NCBI RefSeq assembly: GCF_001698125.1
Contig: NZ_CP013854.1
Span: 372,001-436,000, forward strand
Length of the DNA stretch: 64,000 nucleotides
Direction of reading: 5' to 3'
From: Pseudonocardia sp. HH130630-07
GTDB lineage: Bacteria; Actinomycetota; Actinomycetes; Mycobacteriales; Pseudonocardiaceae
Shown here: piece by piece, positions 8,870 to 18,136 of the stretch
How positions within the stretch are numbered: the first letter of the stretch is position 1
Layout: every line of letters starts with the position of its first letter
Position numbers and translations under genes: made by a program
Notes under the pieces: generated by a model
What the model saw: only the letters and a program-made list of their open reading frames with translations
What the model was told of the DNA's origin: nothing
Databases searched by the model: none

Positions 8870-10192
8870 GTGACGACGACAGCTCCCCCCGCCGCCCGGA
8901 CCGGCCTGCTGTCGGTGGTGCTGGGACTGCTGTTCGGCCTCGCCGGGACGTCGACGTCCGGGGTCACGGTCGCGTTGCCCAGCCTCGCCGGCGACCTGGA
9001 CGTGTCGACGGCGACGGCGACCTGGATGGTCAGCGGCTACGCGGTCGCCCTCGCGGTCGCGACGCCGGTGTACGGGCGGCTGGCCGACGCCGTCGGCGTC
9101 CGTGTGCCGCTGTGCTCCGGGATCGCGCTGCTCGTGCTCGGCGCGCTCGGCGCGGCCCTCGCACCGAACTTCGGCCTGCTGATGGCGGCCCGGGTGGTGC
9201 AGGGTGTCGGCGCCGCGGCGATCCCGGTGCTGGCGGCCGCGCTGCTCAGCGCCCGGACACCGGAGGACGGCCGCGGGGCGGTGCTGGGCCGGCTCGCCGG
9301 TACCTCCGCGGTGCTCTCCACCCTCGGGCCGCTGATCGGCGGGGCGCTGACGACGGCGGGCGGCTGGCGGGCCGCCGTCGCGCTGCCGGTCGTCGGGGTG
9401 CTGACGCTGCCGTACCTGTGGCGCCGGTCGGTCGTCGCGGGGGACGGCGCGCGGCCCGATCCGCTCGGCGCGCTCATCGTCGCGACCGCGGTCTCCGGGC
9501 TGGTCCTGCTGATCCAGTCACCGAGCGCGGGGACCGCGGCCGCCGTGACGGGTGCGGTGCTGCTGGCACTCGGCATCCCCGCGACGGCGGCCTGGGTGCG
9601 GCGCAGGCCGGACGGCTTCCTGCCCCGCGCCGTGGTCGCGAACCCGACCGTCGTCCGGTCCTCGCTGTGCGCCGCGGCGATCCCGGCCAGCTGGTTCGCG
9701 CTGCTGCTGGGGATCCCGCTGGAGCTGAGCGAGCGCGGCTGGACGCCGCTGACCACCGGCCTGGTGCTGGTGCCCGCGGCCGTCGTCGCGCTCGCCTGCC
9801 CGCCGCTGTCCGCGCTGCTGCAGCGCCGGATCGGCCCGGCCCGGACCCTGGTCGTCGCCTGCGCCGCGACGATCGCCGGGCTGCTCACCGCGGTCGTCGG
9901 GGTCGCCGCGCACCAGCCGTGGGTCCTCGCGCTCGCACCGGTGCTGGTCACCCTGGCGTTCGGGACCGGGCAGCCGGCGATGATCGCGGCCGTCGGCGGG
10001 GCGGTGCCCGCGCACCGGCGCAGCGGCGCGATCGGCGTCGCCACGCTGTGCTTCCTGACCGGCGCCGGGATCGGCGCCGCACTCATCGGCGGGTTCGCGC
10101 CGGTGCTCGGGCTGACCGCGGCGCTGGCGCTGCTGCTCGTCCTGCCGCTGCTGGGGCTGGCCGGGCTGCTCCGCGCGGCCCGCAGGAGCTGA
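8870..10192 (+). CDS. MFS transporter
   Basis: A 440-residue 12- to 14-helix exporter. The GTG start at 8870 is supported by GGAGGAG 12 bp upstream. It has the MFS loop motif between helices 2 and 3 (YGRLADAVGVR) and the drug-exporter motif after helix 5 (LGPLIGGAL). The pattern TATWMVSGYAVALA resembles the DHA2/arabinose-efflux type drug exporters. It is divergent from the acetyltransferase and convergent with the DUF418 gene, 9 bp apart. No substrate is deduced. Confidence 0.88.
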   Translation: MTTTAPPAARTGLLSVVLGLLFGLAGTSTSGVTVALPSLAGDLDVSTATATWMVSGYAVALAVATPVYGRLADAVGVRVPLCSGIALLVLGALGAALAPNFGLLMAARVVQGVGAAAIPVLAAALLSARTPEDGRGAVLGRLAGTSAVLSTLGPLIGGALTTAGGWRAAVALPVVGVLTLPYLWRRSVVAGDGARPDPLGALIVATAVSGLVLLIQSPSAGTAAAVTGAVLLALGIPATAAWVRRRPDGFLPRAVVANPTVVRSSLCAAAIPASWFALLLGIPLELSERGWTPLTTGLVLVPAAVVALACPPLSALLQRRIGPARTLVVACAATIAGLLTAVVGVAAHQPWVLALAPVLVTLAFGTGQPAMIAAVGGAVPAHRRSGAIGVATLCFLTGAGIGAALIGGFAPVLGLTAALALLLVLPLLGLAGLLRAARRS

Positions 10193-10201
10193 GCCGGGCC
10201 G

Positions 10202-11446
10202 TCACCGCCGCGCGACCGGCGCACCGCGGTAGGTGAGCCGGCGCAGCAGCACCTCGGCCGGCCCCGGCGCCCCGCGCCGCTCCAGCAGCACCGCGAACAC
10301 CAGCGTCACCAGCCACACCCCGACGGCGTAGAGCGCCATCCCCGCGCTGCCCAGCGACGCCCCGAGACCGAGCCCCCACGCGGCCAGCACCGGCGCGCAC
10401 AGCACCGACTGGCCCACGTAGCAGCTCAGCGAACGCTTCCCGACCGCGGTGACGGCCGACGACACCGGGCCGGGCGCCCGCCCGGCGAGCCGGTGCCCGA
10501 TCAGGCCGAACACCGCGACGTACCCGATCCCGCAGGCCACGCCGGTGGCCATCTGGAGCCCGCTGAACATCCACAGCACGCCGTCGAGGCCGCCGACGAC
10601 CCCGGTGTGGGCCAGCGCGTGCGGCAGGCCGGCACCCCAGCCCACGGCGATCCCGGCGACGGCGGTGACCCGCAGCAGCCGCAGGTGGTCCTGCGGCCGC
10701 TCGAGCACCCGGCGCCGCGCCGACCACATGCCGAGCAGGACCGCGGCCGGGACGGCCAGGCCGAGCACGCCCTGCGCCGGCGTCAGCACCGCCCACAGCG
10801 CCAGCCGGTCCCCGACCGCCGCGATGACCGACGTCTCCGAGGCGCTCGCGGTCATCGACGCGGGCATGCCGGCGCCGGCGGGCGGGACCTGGCCGAACTG
10901 CAGCGCCGCCCAGCCACCGACCATCGACAGGGCGGCGACCAGCGTCAGCACGCCGGTCGCGACACCCGCCCACACGAGCAGGGTGCGGTCGGCACGCCGG
11001 ACGAACAGCCACACCAGCAGCAGGCCGCACAGGCCGTAGGCACCGAGCACGTCGCCGCCCCAGAGCAGGGCCGCGTGCACGAACCCGAACACGAGCATCC
11101 AGAGGTTGCGGCGCTGCAGCAGCCGCGACGCCGCCCGCTCCGGGACCCCGCGCTCGCGCTGGCGCCGGTGGATGACGGCCATCCCGTAGCCGAACAGGAA
11201 CGCGAACATCGGGTAGACCCGCATGTCGACGCCGGTGATGATCACCGCCTGCACGACCCGGTCGAGGACCGATCCGTCGACGGGGTGGAAGCCGGCCGCC
11301 GAGTGGGCCCGCCCGTAGAGGTAGAACGGCGTGTTCGCGAGCGCGATCAGCAGCAGCATCGCCCCGCGGGCCAGGTCCGGTGCCGGTGCCCGGCCGGACG
11401 CTCCCAGCGGTCCCGCCGGTTCCGCACGTGTACTGCCGACCGTCAT
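10202..11446 (-). CDS. DUF418 family membrane protein
   Basis: A 414-residue integral membrane protein with about ten helices. The N-terminal DLARGAMLLLIALAN and the C-terminal RRLTYRGAPVARR are signatures of DUF418 (YeiB-like), related to the acyltransferase-3/heparan N-acetyltransferase superfamily. The start at 11446 (MTVGSTRAEP) is chosen because the upstream open frame has no family similarity. The role of these proteins is uncharacterised; membrane acyl transfer is a guess. Confidence 0.88.
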   Translation of the reverse strand: MTVGSTRAEPAGPLGASGRAPAPDLARGAMLLLIALANTPFYLYGRAHSAAGFHPVDGSVLDRVVQAVIITGVDMRVYPMFAFLFGYGMAVIHRRQRERGVPERAASRLLQRRNLWMLVFGFVHAALLWGGDVLGAYGLCGLLLVWLFVRRADRTLLVWAGVATGVLTLVAALSMVGGWAALQFGQVPPAGAGMPASMTASASETSVIAAVGDRLALWAVLTPAQGVLGLAVPAAVLLGMWSARRRVLERPQDHLRLLRVTAVAGIAVGWGAGLPHALAHTGVVGGLDGVLWMFSGLQMATGVACGIGYVAVFGLIGHRLAGRAPGPVSSAVTAVGKRSLSCYVGQSVLCAPVLAAWGLGLGASLGSAGMALYAVGVWLVTLVFAVLLERRGAPGPAEVLLRRLTYRGAPVARR

Positions 11447-11570
11447 CGTCGCCCCCCGTGAACCTCGCCCCACCCGGGGTCCAGCACACCGGGACCGGAC
11501 CGGAGGAGTCAACACGAAAAGGACGAAAGGCGCGTGCCGATGGTCTACGGCGCGGCCGACGCCGGGCGGG

Positions 11571-12056
11571 TCAGCGCCAGCCGAGCTTCTCCGTGCAGGC
11601 GGGCCACGCCGTCCAGCCCTGCTCCTCCTGCACGGAACGGGCGACGGCGATCTGCTCGGACTTCGACGCGTCCTCCGGGCTCCCGGCGTACTGCGTGCCG
11701 CCGAACTCCTGCCAGGTCGACGGCGTGAACTGCAGGCCACCCTTGAACCCGTTGCCGGTGTCGGCCTGCCAGTCGCCGGTGCTCTCGCAGTGCGCGAGCC
11801 GGTCCCAGGTGGCGGTGCGTGCGGTCGACGGTGCGCCGGTCGATCCGGACGCGACCGACTCCTCCGACGTCCCGGCCGACTCCGAGGTGCCTGCCGACTC
11901 CGACGATCCGGACCCCGACGATCCGGACGACTCCGACGACTCCGCCGCCAGCCCCGTCCCGGCCAGGCCGAGGGGCGCCACGGCCACCGCCGCGGCGGCC
12001 CCGATCCGGCCGATCGCCCGTCCGGTGCCGGTGGGCCTGCGGTGCCGTCCTGCCAT
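11571..12056 (-). CDS. resuscitation-promoting factor-like secreted transglycosylase
   Basis: A 161-residue secreted protein. The N-terminus is a signal peptide with a basic start and a hydrophobic segment ending near LAGTGLAA. A low-complexity Ser/Gly/Glu linker (residues about 39-75) is encoded by repeated TCCGA-type units. The C-terminal 75 residues are the Rpf/transglycosylase-like domain (WDRLAHCESTGDW, then GGLQFTPSTWQEFGG), with the catalytic Glu in HCESTGDW and the paired cysteines. Such domains cleave peptidoglycan glycan strands. The start is set by GAAGGAGG 6 bp upstream of ATG at 12056. Confidence 0.92.
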   Translation of the reverse strand: MAGRHRRPTGTGRAIGRIGAAAAVAVAPLGLAGTGLAAESSESSGSSGSGSSESAGTSESAGTSEESVASGSTGAPSTARTATWDRLAHCESTGDWQADTGNGFKGGLQFTPSTWQEFGGTQYAGSPEDASKSEQIAVARSVQEEQGWTAWPACTEKLGWR

Positions 12057-12372
12057 GCCTGCCTCCTTCGCTGGGGAACGTTCCTGCGCCCGCCGGCCCG
12101 GGATCCCCCGGCCCGTGGCGGGCGGCGGCCACGGTAGGCACGGCTCCGGAGCACTCGCCCGGGCCGATCACGCTCGTCGTGCGACACCACGACGAGCGGC
12201 CGGTCCTCCGCGGTCGGCGACGACCGGAATCACCCGTCCGTGGCGGCGGGCGTCAGGACGCGTCCCCGGCGGCGGCCGGCCGTCCTCCCCGCGCGCACGG
12301 CGCTCCCCGCGGTGACCGGACGGACCGGGGCGGGCGGCACTCCCCGAGGTGGCCGGGCAGACCGGCGTTCCC
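12057..12372. other. 316-bp gap between the Rpf-like gene and an MFS gene
   Basis: No convincing gene here. The rpf side holds its Shine-Dalgarno sequence and an inverted repeat (12113-12134). The MFS side holds one copy of a 19-bp repeat that also covers the end of the MFS gene. Frames that are open across the region have no recognisable protein features and look like GC-bias artefacts. I looked for a cyclic di-AMP riboswitch, which precedes many actinobacterial rpf genes, and did not find a convincing one. Confidence 0.6.
12113..12134 (-). promoter_or_regulatory. inverted repeat in the leader of the Rpf-like gene
   Basis: Arms CCGTGGC (12113-12119) and GCCACGG (12128-12134) are exact complements around an 8-nt loop, about 57 bp upstream of the start codon. 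It would form a stem in the 5' leader RNA or could be an operator. Its function is unknown. Confidence 0.4.
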
Positions 12373-12393
12373 TCAGGTGGCCGGGCAGACCGG
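12347..12393. repeat. 19-bp direct repeat spanning the end of the MFS gene
   Basis: AGGTGGCCGGGCAGACCGG occurs at 12347-12365 and again at 12375-12393. The second copy encodes the last residues of the MFS protein (PVCPAT) next to its stop; the first lies just downstream. The 28-bp period is not a multiple of three, so this looks like a small local duplication of the gene end. Confidence 0.7.
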
Positions 12394-13587
12394 CCCGGGA
12401 ACCGGTGACCTGCGGCCGAGCACCGTCGCGACGAGGGCCAGCACGACGACCAGCCCGCCGTAGACCAGCGCCGTCGGACGCAGCCCCACCATCGTCGCCG
12501 CCGTGCCCGCGACGAGCGCCGGCACGCTGAACGACAGGTAGGCGAGCGTGTAGGTCGCCGCGAACAGCTCGCCCCGCTCGTGCGGCGCGGCCAGCGTCGC
12601 CAGGGTCCCGAACGTCGCGAACGCCGCGGCACCGAAGCCGGTCCCGGCCACCAGCGTGCCGACCGCCGCGACCGCGAGGACCCCGGACGCCGCACCGGCC
12701 AGCGTCACCAGGATCCCGGTGCCCAGCAGGGCCGCGGCGGGTGCCAGCACCCGGCCGGGGGTGCGCCCGCGCAGCAGGAACGCGGTGAGCGCCCCGGTCA
12801 GGCACAACGCCGCCACGACCAGCCCGCCGACCAGGTGGTCGCCGACGCCGAAGAGCTGGACGACGACCGACGGGCCGAGGGACAGGTACAGCCCCGCGAC
12901 CGCCCAGCTCGCCACCAGGATCGGCACGAGCCCGGCGAACCCGGCCCTGGCCCGCGGCGGGATCCCCACCCGGGGCCGCAACGACCGCCACACCCCGGCG
13001 CGGCGGTCCACCGTCTCCGGGACCAGCGCGACGAGCAGCAGCACGACCAGCAGGCCGGCCGCCAGCAGCGCCCACACGAGCCGGGTCGGCGCCGGGCCGA
13101 ACTCCACCAGCGCACCGGCCGCCAGCGAACCGAGCCCCAGCCCGGCCAGCGGGGCCGTGCCGTTGACCAGCCCGGCACGGGCCGGGCGCGGAGCGAGGTC
13201 CACCAGCGTCGCGGGCAGCGTCGCGGTGGCCACCCCGGTGGCGACCCCCTGCACGACGCGGGCCGCGATCAGCCACCCGACACCGTCCGCGACCAGGAAC
13301 AACGCCACCGAGACGAGCTCCAGCGCGATCGCGGCGAGGAGCACCGGCCGTCGTCCGAGATGGTCGGAGAGCGCTCCGGCGACGAGCAGCGCCGCGATCA
13401 GCGCGAGCACGTACACCGCGAAGACCACGGTGAGGGTGAACTCGGTGAAGGCGAACCGGTCCTGGTAGACGACGTAGAGCGGGGACGGCGCGGAGGACGC
13501 GGCGAGGAACCAGACGAACGTCGCCGCGACGACGGCGAACGCGGCGGACGGGGACAGCCGCAGGCGGCTCGGCGGGACGGTACTCAC
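12373..13587 (-). CDS. MFS transporter
   Basis: A 404-residue 12-helix transporter. The GTG start at 13587 follows AGGAG and gives the expected short N-terminus before the first helix. It has the loop motif GALSDHLGRRPVLL between helices 2 and 3 and PSPLYVVYQDRF after helix 1, a pattern seen in actinobacterial multidrug-type MFS proteins. It is divergent from the small unknown gene at 13691. The substrate is unknown. Confidence 0.88.
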   Translation of the reverse strand: MSTVPPSRLRLSPSAAFAVVAATFVWFLAASSAPSPLYVVYQDRFAFTEFTLTVVFAVYVLALIAALLVAGALSDHLGRRPVLLAAIALELVSVALFLVADGVGWLIAARVVQGVATGVATATLPATLVDLAPRPARAGLVNGTAPLAGLGLGSLAAGALVEFGPAPTRLVWALLAAGLLVVLLLVALVPETVDRRAGVWRSLRPRVGIPPRARAGFAGLVPILVASWAVAGLYLSLGPSVVVQLFGVGDHLVGGLVVAALCLTGALTAFLLRGRTPGRVLAPAAALLGTGILVTLAGAASGVLAVAAVGTLVAGTGFGAAAFATFGTLATLAAPHERGELFAATYTLAYLSFSVPALVAGTAATMVGLRPTALVYGGLVVVLALVATVLGRRSPVPGPVCPAT

Positions 13588-13690
13588 GGGGCTCCTCTGC
13601 ACGACTCTTTCGTCGAGCAATGGCAACGACCTCGCCGGTACCCCGCATTCCCCCTGCCGGAGGACCCCGCCCGGTGGCAGTCTCTCCGGC

Positions 13691-14185
13691 ATGCTGCGTG
13701 CCACCTCCTCGCGGGTCGGGCTGTTCCGGGAGCGCTACGAGGTGCGTCTCGACGGCCGGGCGGTGACCGGCTGGACGGCGCGCACCTGGCAGCCGCACCG
13801 GGACCTGGTGATCGACGGGCACCCGTACGCGCTGCGCTCGGAGGGCATCGCGCGCTTCGCGCTGGAGGGCGACGTCCGGGCGCACATCCTGCGGACCGTC
13901 GACCACCCGGACGGGCCGCTGTCGCGGCCGCACTGGAACGTCGAGATCGGCGACCTGACCTACCGGCTGTCGGGTTCGGGTCTCGGGCGCCGGTTCGCGC
14001 TGCTGACCACCGCGGACGCGGTCAACGAGGCCGGCCGGGTGTGGCGGTCCGGGACCCTGCGGCCGTCGTACGCCGCGCAGCTCCCGGACGCGCTCGACCT
14101 ACCGGTCCAGGTGTTCGTCCTGTGGTCGGCCATGGCGATCTGGCGGGCGAGCGTCGCGGCCGCCGCGACGGCGGCCCGCACCTGA
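13691..14185 (+). CDS. hypothetical protein
   Basis: A 164-residue protein beginning MLRATSSRVGLFRERYEV. It is beta-rich in appearance for the first 120 residues, in the style of a lipid-binding-like (tubby/LURP) fold, and ends in a short hydrophobic helix (VFVLWSAMAIWRAS). I do not recognise a family. It is convergent with the universal stress protein gene. Confidence 0.7.
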   Translation: MLRATSSRVGLFRERYEVRLDGRAVTGWTARTWQPHRDLVIDGHPYALRSEGIARFALEGDVRAHILRTVDHPDGPLSRPHWNVEIGDLTYRLSGSGLGRRFALLTTADAVNEAGRVWRSGTLRPSYAAQLPDALDLPVQVFVLWSAMAIWRASVAAAATAART

Positions 14186-14213
14186 GCGGTGCCGGCACGG
14201 TCGCCCCGGTGCG

Positions 14214-14627
14214 CTACCGGGCGGCGTGGGTGACGAGGACCGGGGTCGGCGACTCCAGGATGATCCGCTGCGCGGTGCTGCCGGTCAGCAGCTTGCCGAC
14301 CGGGCTGCGCCGCTTCACCCCGACGACCAGCAGCTCCGTGTCCTGCGCCGCGGCGAGGTCGAGGATCGCCTCGGCGGGGTCGCCGCCGTCGTCGACCACG
14401 TGCACCTCGGTGACCGGGTCGCCGTCGGCGTGCAGGGCCGCGAGCCGGACCTCGATCTCGGCGCGCAGCGTGCTGCCGTCGTGCGGGGTGGCGTCCGGGT
14501 CGAACCGCTCCTGGCGCTCGGTCGCCAGCGCGACCAGCGGGACCCCGCGGAGCCGGGACTCGCGGACCGCCAGGTCGAGCGCTGCAGCACCCTCGGGCGT
14601 CGGGCCGTAGGCCACACAGATCGTCAT
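14214..14627 (-). CDS. universal stress protein (UspA family)
   Basis: A 137-residue single Usp domain. The nucleotide-binding signature G-x2-G-x9-G-S/T appears in the C-terminal part as VGVKRRSPVGKLLTGSTAQRI, and the protein ends PVLVTHAAR as usual. GGGGAG just upstream of ATG 14627 supports this start over an ATG four codons earlier. It is divergent from the tricarboxylate transporter operon, which shares its upstream region. Confidence 0.92.
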   Translation of the reverse strand: MTICVAYGPTPEGAAALDLAVRESRLRGVPLVALATERQERFDPDATPHDGSTLRAEIEVRLAALHADGDPVTEVHVVDDGGDPAEAILDLAAAQDTELLVVGVKRRSPVGKLLTGSTAQRIILESPTPVLVTHAAR

Positions 14628-14764
14628 GTCGCTCCCCATCAAGCGTGTGCGGACGGCGCCGACCCTAACCACAGAATGGGGACGGAAAGAGAAAAGTTCG
14701 TTGTGTTCACAGCGTTCTTAGAGTTTCCGCGACCCGACATTGGCGGCGGCCACCAACTGTGCCA

Positions 14765-15775
14765 ATGTCTCCGGCCATGCCACGACGGCAGGTCACAGCA
14801 GCCCTGGGAATCGTACTCGTCGCCGCTCTCGCCGCGACGGCGTTCGTCGACGCCGCCCGTTCCGGGCAAGGACAGGCGGCGCGCTCCAACCTCACCCTCA
14901 TCGCCCCGGCCGCCGCAGGCGGCGGCTGGGATCTCGTTGCCCGCGAGGCACAGCAGGCCATGCGTACCGGGAACATCGTCAACACCGTGCAGGTGGTGAA
15001 CATCCCGGGCGCCGGCGGGACCATCGGGCTCAACCAGCTCGCCGGTCTCTCCGGCGAGGGCACCACCATGATGATCACCGGCACGGTGATGCTCGGCGGT
15101 ATCAGCCAGTCGAACAGTCCGCTCTCGCTGCAGGACACGACTCCGATCGCCCGTATCGCCGAGGACTTCGAGGTGATCGCGGTCCCGGCGGACTCGCCCT
15201 ACCGCACCCTCGAGGATCTCCTCGTCGCCTGGAAGGCGAATCCCGCCGGGCTCCCGATCGGCGGCGGGTCGGCCGGCGGCATCGACCACATGGTCGCGGC
15301 GCAGATGGCGCAGGCCCGCGGCATCCCGGTCGAGCAGCTCGTCTACACCCCGCACCCCGGCGGCGGTGAGCTCACGCTGAGCCTGCTGTCGACGGCGGCC
15401 GGCACCGTGGGCGTCGGGATCTCCGGGTACAACGACTTCCGCGACCTCGTCGAGGCCGGCCAGCTCCGGGTACTGGCCGTGGTGGCCCCCGAGCGGCTGG
15501 AGGGTGTCGACGCGCCCACGATGGACGAGCTCGGCCTCGGCTCGGTCGATCTCGTGAACTGGCGTGGCGTCGTCGCCCCGGCCGGGATCGAGCCCGCCGA
15601 GCGGGCCGAGCTGGAGCAGATCGTCCGCGAGATGGTCGGCACCGAGTCCTGGGACGAGTCGGTGGACCGCAACCGCTGGGTCCGCAGCGAGATCTACGGC
15701 GACGGCTTCGGGGACTTCCTGGGGACCGAGCAGACCCGCATCGACGAACTCCTGAAGGAGCTGGAGCTGGCATGA
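14765..15775 (+). CDS. tctC: tripartite tricarboxylate transporter, substrate-binding protein (TctC family)
   Basis: The extracytoplasmic receptor of a TctCBA-type importer. The signal peptide is seen in MPRRQVTAALGIVLVAALAATAFV. The family core APAAAGGGWDLVAREAQQAM and the ligand loop IPGAGGTIGLNQL match TctC/Bug proteins, which bind carboxylates such as citrate or aromatic acids. It has no lipobox cysteine. The start could be GTG 14759, ATG 14765 or ATG 14777; none has a good ribosome site. It overlaps tctB by 4 bp (ATGA), so the three genes form one operon. Confidence 0.93.
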   Translation: MSPAMPRRQVTAALGIVLVAALAATAFVDAARSGQGQAARSNLTLIAPAAAGGGWDLVAREAQQAMRTGNIVNTVQVVNIPGAGGTIGLNQLAGLSGEGTTMMITGTVMLGGISQSNSPLSLQDTTPIARIAEDFEVIAVPADSPYRTLEDLLVAWKANPAGLPIGGGSAGGIDHMVAAQMAQARGIPVEQLVYTPHPGGGELTLSLLSTAAGTVGVGISGYNDFRDLVEAGQLRVLAVVAPERLEGVDAPTMDELGLGSVDLVNWRGVVAPAGIEPAERAELEQIVREMVGTESWDESVDRNRWVRSEIYGDGFGDFLGTEQTRIDELLKELELA

Positions 15776-16404
15776 GCACCCGAGCACGCCGTCCGGCGCA
15801 CCTCTCCCGCGGAGCACTCGTCGTCCCCGCGATCCTCGCGGCACTGGGCGTCTTCCTCGTCTACGGCACGCTGACGATGGAGGTCGTCGGCGACGGCGGC
15901 CTGTTCGGCCCGACGACGATGCCGTGGATCGTCGCGGTCCTGTGCTTCGTCGTCGCGGCCGGACTGACCTTCGACATCCTCCGGCCGCGGCCGGAGTACG
16001 ACGGCCCGGCCGCCGCTCCGGCGGCCACCGTGGGCGCCGGGGCACCGATGGCCGCCGGGGAGGCCGCGAGCGGTTCCGGGGACGGGACCACCGTCGCCGA
16101 CCCGGCCTCCGCCGGCTCCCCCGCGGACGCGGAGGCCCCGGCCGACGCCCCCGCCGAGGACGGGGTCAACGCGGTCGCCGTGCTGACCGCGGTCGGCGGG
16201 CTCGCGGCCTTCATCGTCGTCCTGCCGTGGCTGGGCTGGATCCTCTCCGCGACCGGGCTGTTCACCGCCGTCGCCGCCGCGCTCGGCAACCGGCGTTGGC
16301 TCCCGGTCGTGCTCGCCGGCCTCGCGCTGGCGTCGGCCATCCAGGTCGTGTTCAGCGGGCTGCTGGGGATCTCCCTGCCCGCCGGCTTCGTCGGGGGGTT
16401 CTGA
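15772..16404 (+). CDS. tctB: tripartite tricarboxylate transporter, small membrane subunit (TctB family)
   Basis: A 210-residue subunit with four predicted helices in two pairs, separated by an unusually long Ala/Pro/Asp-rich loop (about residues 75-125). The C-terminal pair with LPWLGWILSATGLFTA and FSGLLGISLPAG is typical of TctB. It overlaps tctC by 4 bp, and tctA begins 1 bp after its stop, which suggests translational coupling. Confidence 0.93.
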   Translation: MSTRARRPAHLSRGALVVPAILAALGVFLVYGTLTMEVVGDGGLFGPTTMPWIVAVLCFVVAAGLTFDILRPRPEYDGPAAAPAATVGAGAPMAAGEAASGSGDGTTVADPASAGSPADAEAPADAPAEDGVNAVAVLTAVGGLAAFIVVLPWLGWILSATGLFTAVAAALGNRRWLPVVLAGLALASAIQVVFSGLLGISLPAGFVGGF

Positions 16405-16405
16405 C

Positions 16406-17911
16406 GTGGAACAGCTGTCCAACCTGCTCGGCGGTTTCGCCGACATCCTCAGCCCGTCGGCGCTGCTGTTCGTCTTCCTCGGCGCGCTGCTCGGCACCGC
16501 CGTCGGCGTCCTGCCCGGCCTCGGCTCGTCGATGGCGGTGGCACTGCTGCTGCCGCTGACGTTCGTCCTCGAACCGACGAACGCGCTCATCATGTTCACC
16601 GGCATCTACTTCGGCGGGCTGTTCGGCGACTCGATCGCCGGCATCCTGATGAACACGCCGGGCAACTCGACGGCCATCGCGAGCTCGTTCGAGGGCTACC
16701 GGATGGCCCGCAACGGCAAGGCGGCCCAGGCACTGGCCACCGCCGCGATCGGCGCCTTCATCGGCGGCATGATCGCCTCGGTGCTGGTGGTGTTCTTCGC
16801 CCCGACCCTGGCCGCGCTGGCCACCGGGTTCGGCCCCGCCGAGTTCCTGGCGCTGGCGGTCTTCGCGTTCGTCGCGATCTCCGCGGTGGTCGCCGACTCC
16901 GCGGTCCGCGGTCTCGCCGCACTGGCGATCGGCCTGGTGCTCGCGCTGATCGGGATCGACCAGCCGTCCGGGACGCCGCGATTCTCCTTCGGCTTCCCCG
17001 CGATGCTCGACGGCGTCTCGATCGTCGTCATCACCGTGTCGCTGCTGGCCGTGGGCGAGGTCCTGCACCAGGCCGCGAAGTCCGGCCGGAGCACCGAGCA
17101 GGAGACCGTGCTGCCGTCCGGGCGGCCGTGGCTGTCCGGGGCCGAGTTCCGGGCCGCGCTGCCGGCCTGGCTGCGCGGTACCGGCTACGGGCTCCCGTTC
17201 GGCATCATCCCGGCCGGCGGCGCCGAGGTCCCGACGTTCCTCGCCTACGGCACCGAGCGCCGGCTCGACCGCCGCCGGTCGAACCCGATGTTCGGCAAGG
17301 GCTCGATCCAGGGTGTCGCCGGTCCGGAGGCGGCCGGCAATGCCACCGCGGGCACCGCGATGGGTGCCCTGCTCGCGCTCGGGCTGCCGACGTCGGCGAC
17401 CGCGGCGATCCTGCTGGCCGCGTTCCAGCAGTACGGCCTGCAGCCGGGCCCGCTGCTGCTGGAGCGCTCCGGGGACATCGTGTGGGCGCTGCTCGCCGGG
17501 TTCTTCCTGGCGATGATCGTGCTCCTGATCCTGAACCTGCCGTTCGCCCCGCTGTGGGCGCAGCTGCTCCGGGTCCCGAAGTCCTACCTGTACGCCGGCA
17601 TCGCGGTGTTCGCGGCGTTCGGCGTGTACGCCGCCGGGGCGAGCACCGTCGACCTGGTGATCATGCTGGTGGTCGGGGTGCTGGGGCTCGCGATGCGCCT
17701 CTACGACATCCCGGTCGCGCCCGTGCTGATCGCGGTGATCCTCGGCCCGCTGGCCGAGTACTCGCTGCGCGACGCGATGGGCAACTCCGAGAACGACCCG
17801 GCGGTGCTGGTCTCGAGCCCGATCACGATCGTGCTCTACCTGCTGCTGGTCGCCGGCCTCGTCTGGTCCGGCTGGCGCAAGTTCGCCGAGAAGCGGGCCG
17901 CCGACGTGTGA
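16406..17911 (+). CDS. tctA: tripartite tricarboxylate transporter, large permease subunit (TctA family)
   Basis: A 501-residue, 11- to 12-helix permease. The family blocks LGTAVGVLPGLGSSMAVALLLP near the N-terminus and the repeated PTSATAAILLAAFQQYGLQPGP in the second half are both present, as is PGNSTAIASSFEGY. The GTG start lies one base after the tctB stop. Together with tctC and tctB it makes a complete sodium- or proton-driven carboxylate importer. Two hairpins follow the gene. Confidence 0.95.
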   Translation: MEQLSNLLGGFADILSPSALLFVFLGALLGTAVGVLPGLGSSMAVALLLPLTFVLEPTNALIMFTGIYFGGLFGDSIAGILMNTPGNSTAIASSFEGYRMARNGKAAQALATAAIGAFIGGMIASVLVVFFAPTLAALATGFGPAEFLALAVFAFVAISAVVADSAVRGLAALAIGLVLALIGIDQPSGTPRFSFGFPAMLDGVSIVVITVSLLAVGEVLHQAAKSGRSTEQETVLPSGRPWLSGAEFRAALPAWLRGTGYGLPFGIIPAGGAEVPTFLAYGTERRLDRRRSNPMFGKGSIQGVAGPEAAGNATAGTAMGALLALGLPTSATAAILLAAFQQYGLQPGPLLLERSGDIVWALLAGFFLAMIVLLILNLPFAPLWAQLLRVPKSYLYAGIAVFAAFGVYAAGASTVDLVIMLVVGVLGLAMRLYDIPVAPVLIAVILGPLAEYSLRDAMGNSENDPAVLVSSPITIVLYLLLVAGLVWSGWRKFAEKRAADV

Positions 17912-17917
17912 GACGGC

Positions 17918-17957
17918 CCCCGCGTCCGGGGTCCTCGCCGCGCTCCCCACGGCGAGG
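17918..17957 (+). terminator. double hairpin after the tct operon
   Basis: Two consecutive stems: CCCCG/CGGGG (17918-17931, 4-nt loop) and the stronger CCTCGCCG/CGGCGAGG (17933-17957, 9-nt loop). They start 7 bp after the tctA stop. There is no T-run, as expected for actinobacteria. Confidence 0.65.
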
Positions 17958-18136
17958 CCCCCGGGCCCTCGGGCTCCACCCCCGCCCGGTGCCGCCGCCG
18001 GGCGAACCCGGCGCCTCCGCGCCCTGGCCGCGTGCGACCGACTCCCCCTCCGTCGCGCGTGCCGGCCGCGGACGGGTCGCGGGTGACGGGGTGGCAGCGG
18101 GGCCGGGGATCCGACGACGGCGGATCCTCGGCCCCG

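Noticed and set aside
12057..12240. Possible cyclic di-AMP riboswitch upstream of the Rpf-like gene
   Set aside because: Many actinobacterial rpf genes have one, and some GGGGGA-type segments occur here, but the conserved core elements and spacing could not be matched.
14640..14764. Sigma70-type promoter for the tct operon using TTGTGT and TAGAGT
   Set aside because: The spacing is only 12 bp, too short; the region is A/T-richer and probably holds promoters, but I cannot place the hexamers.
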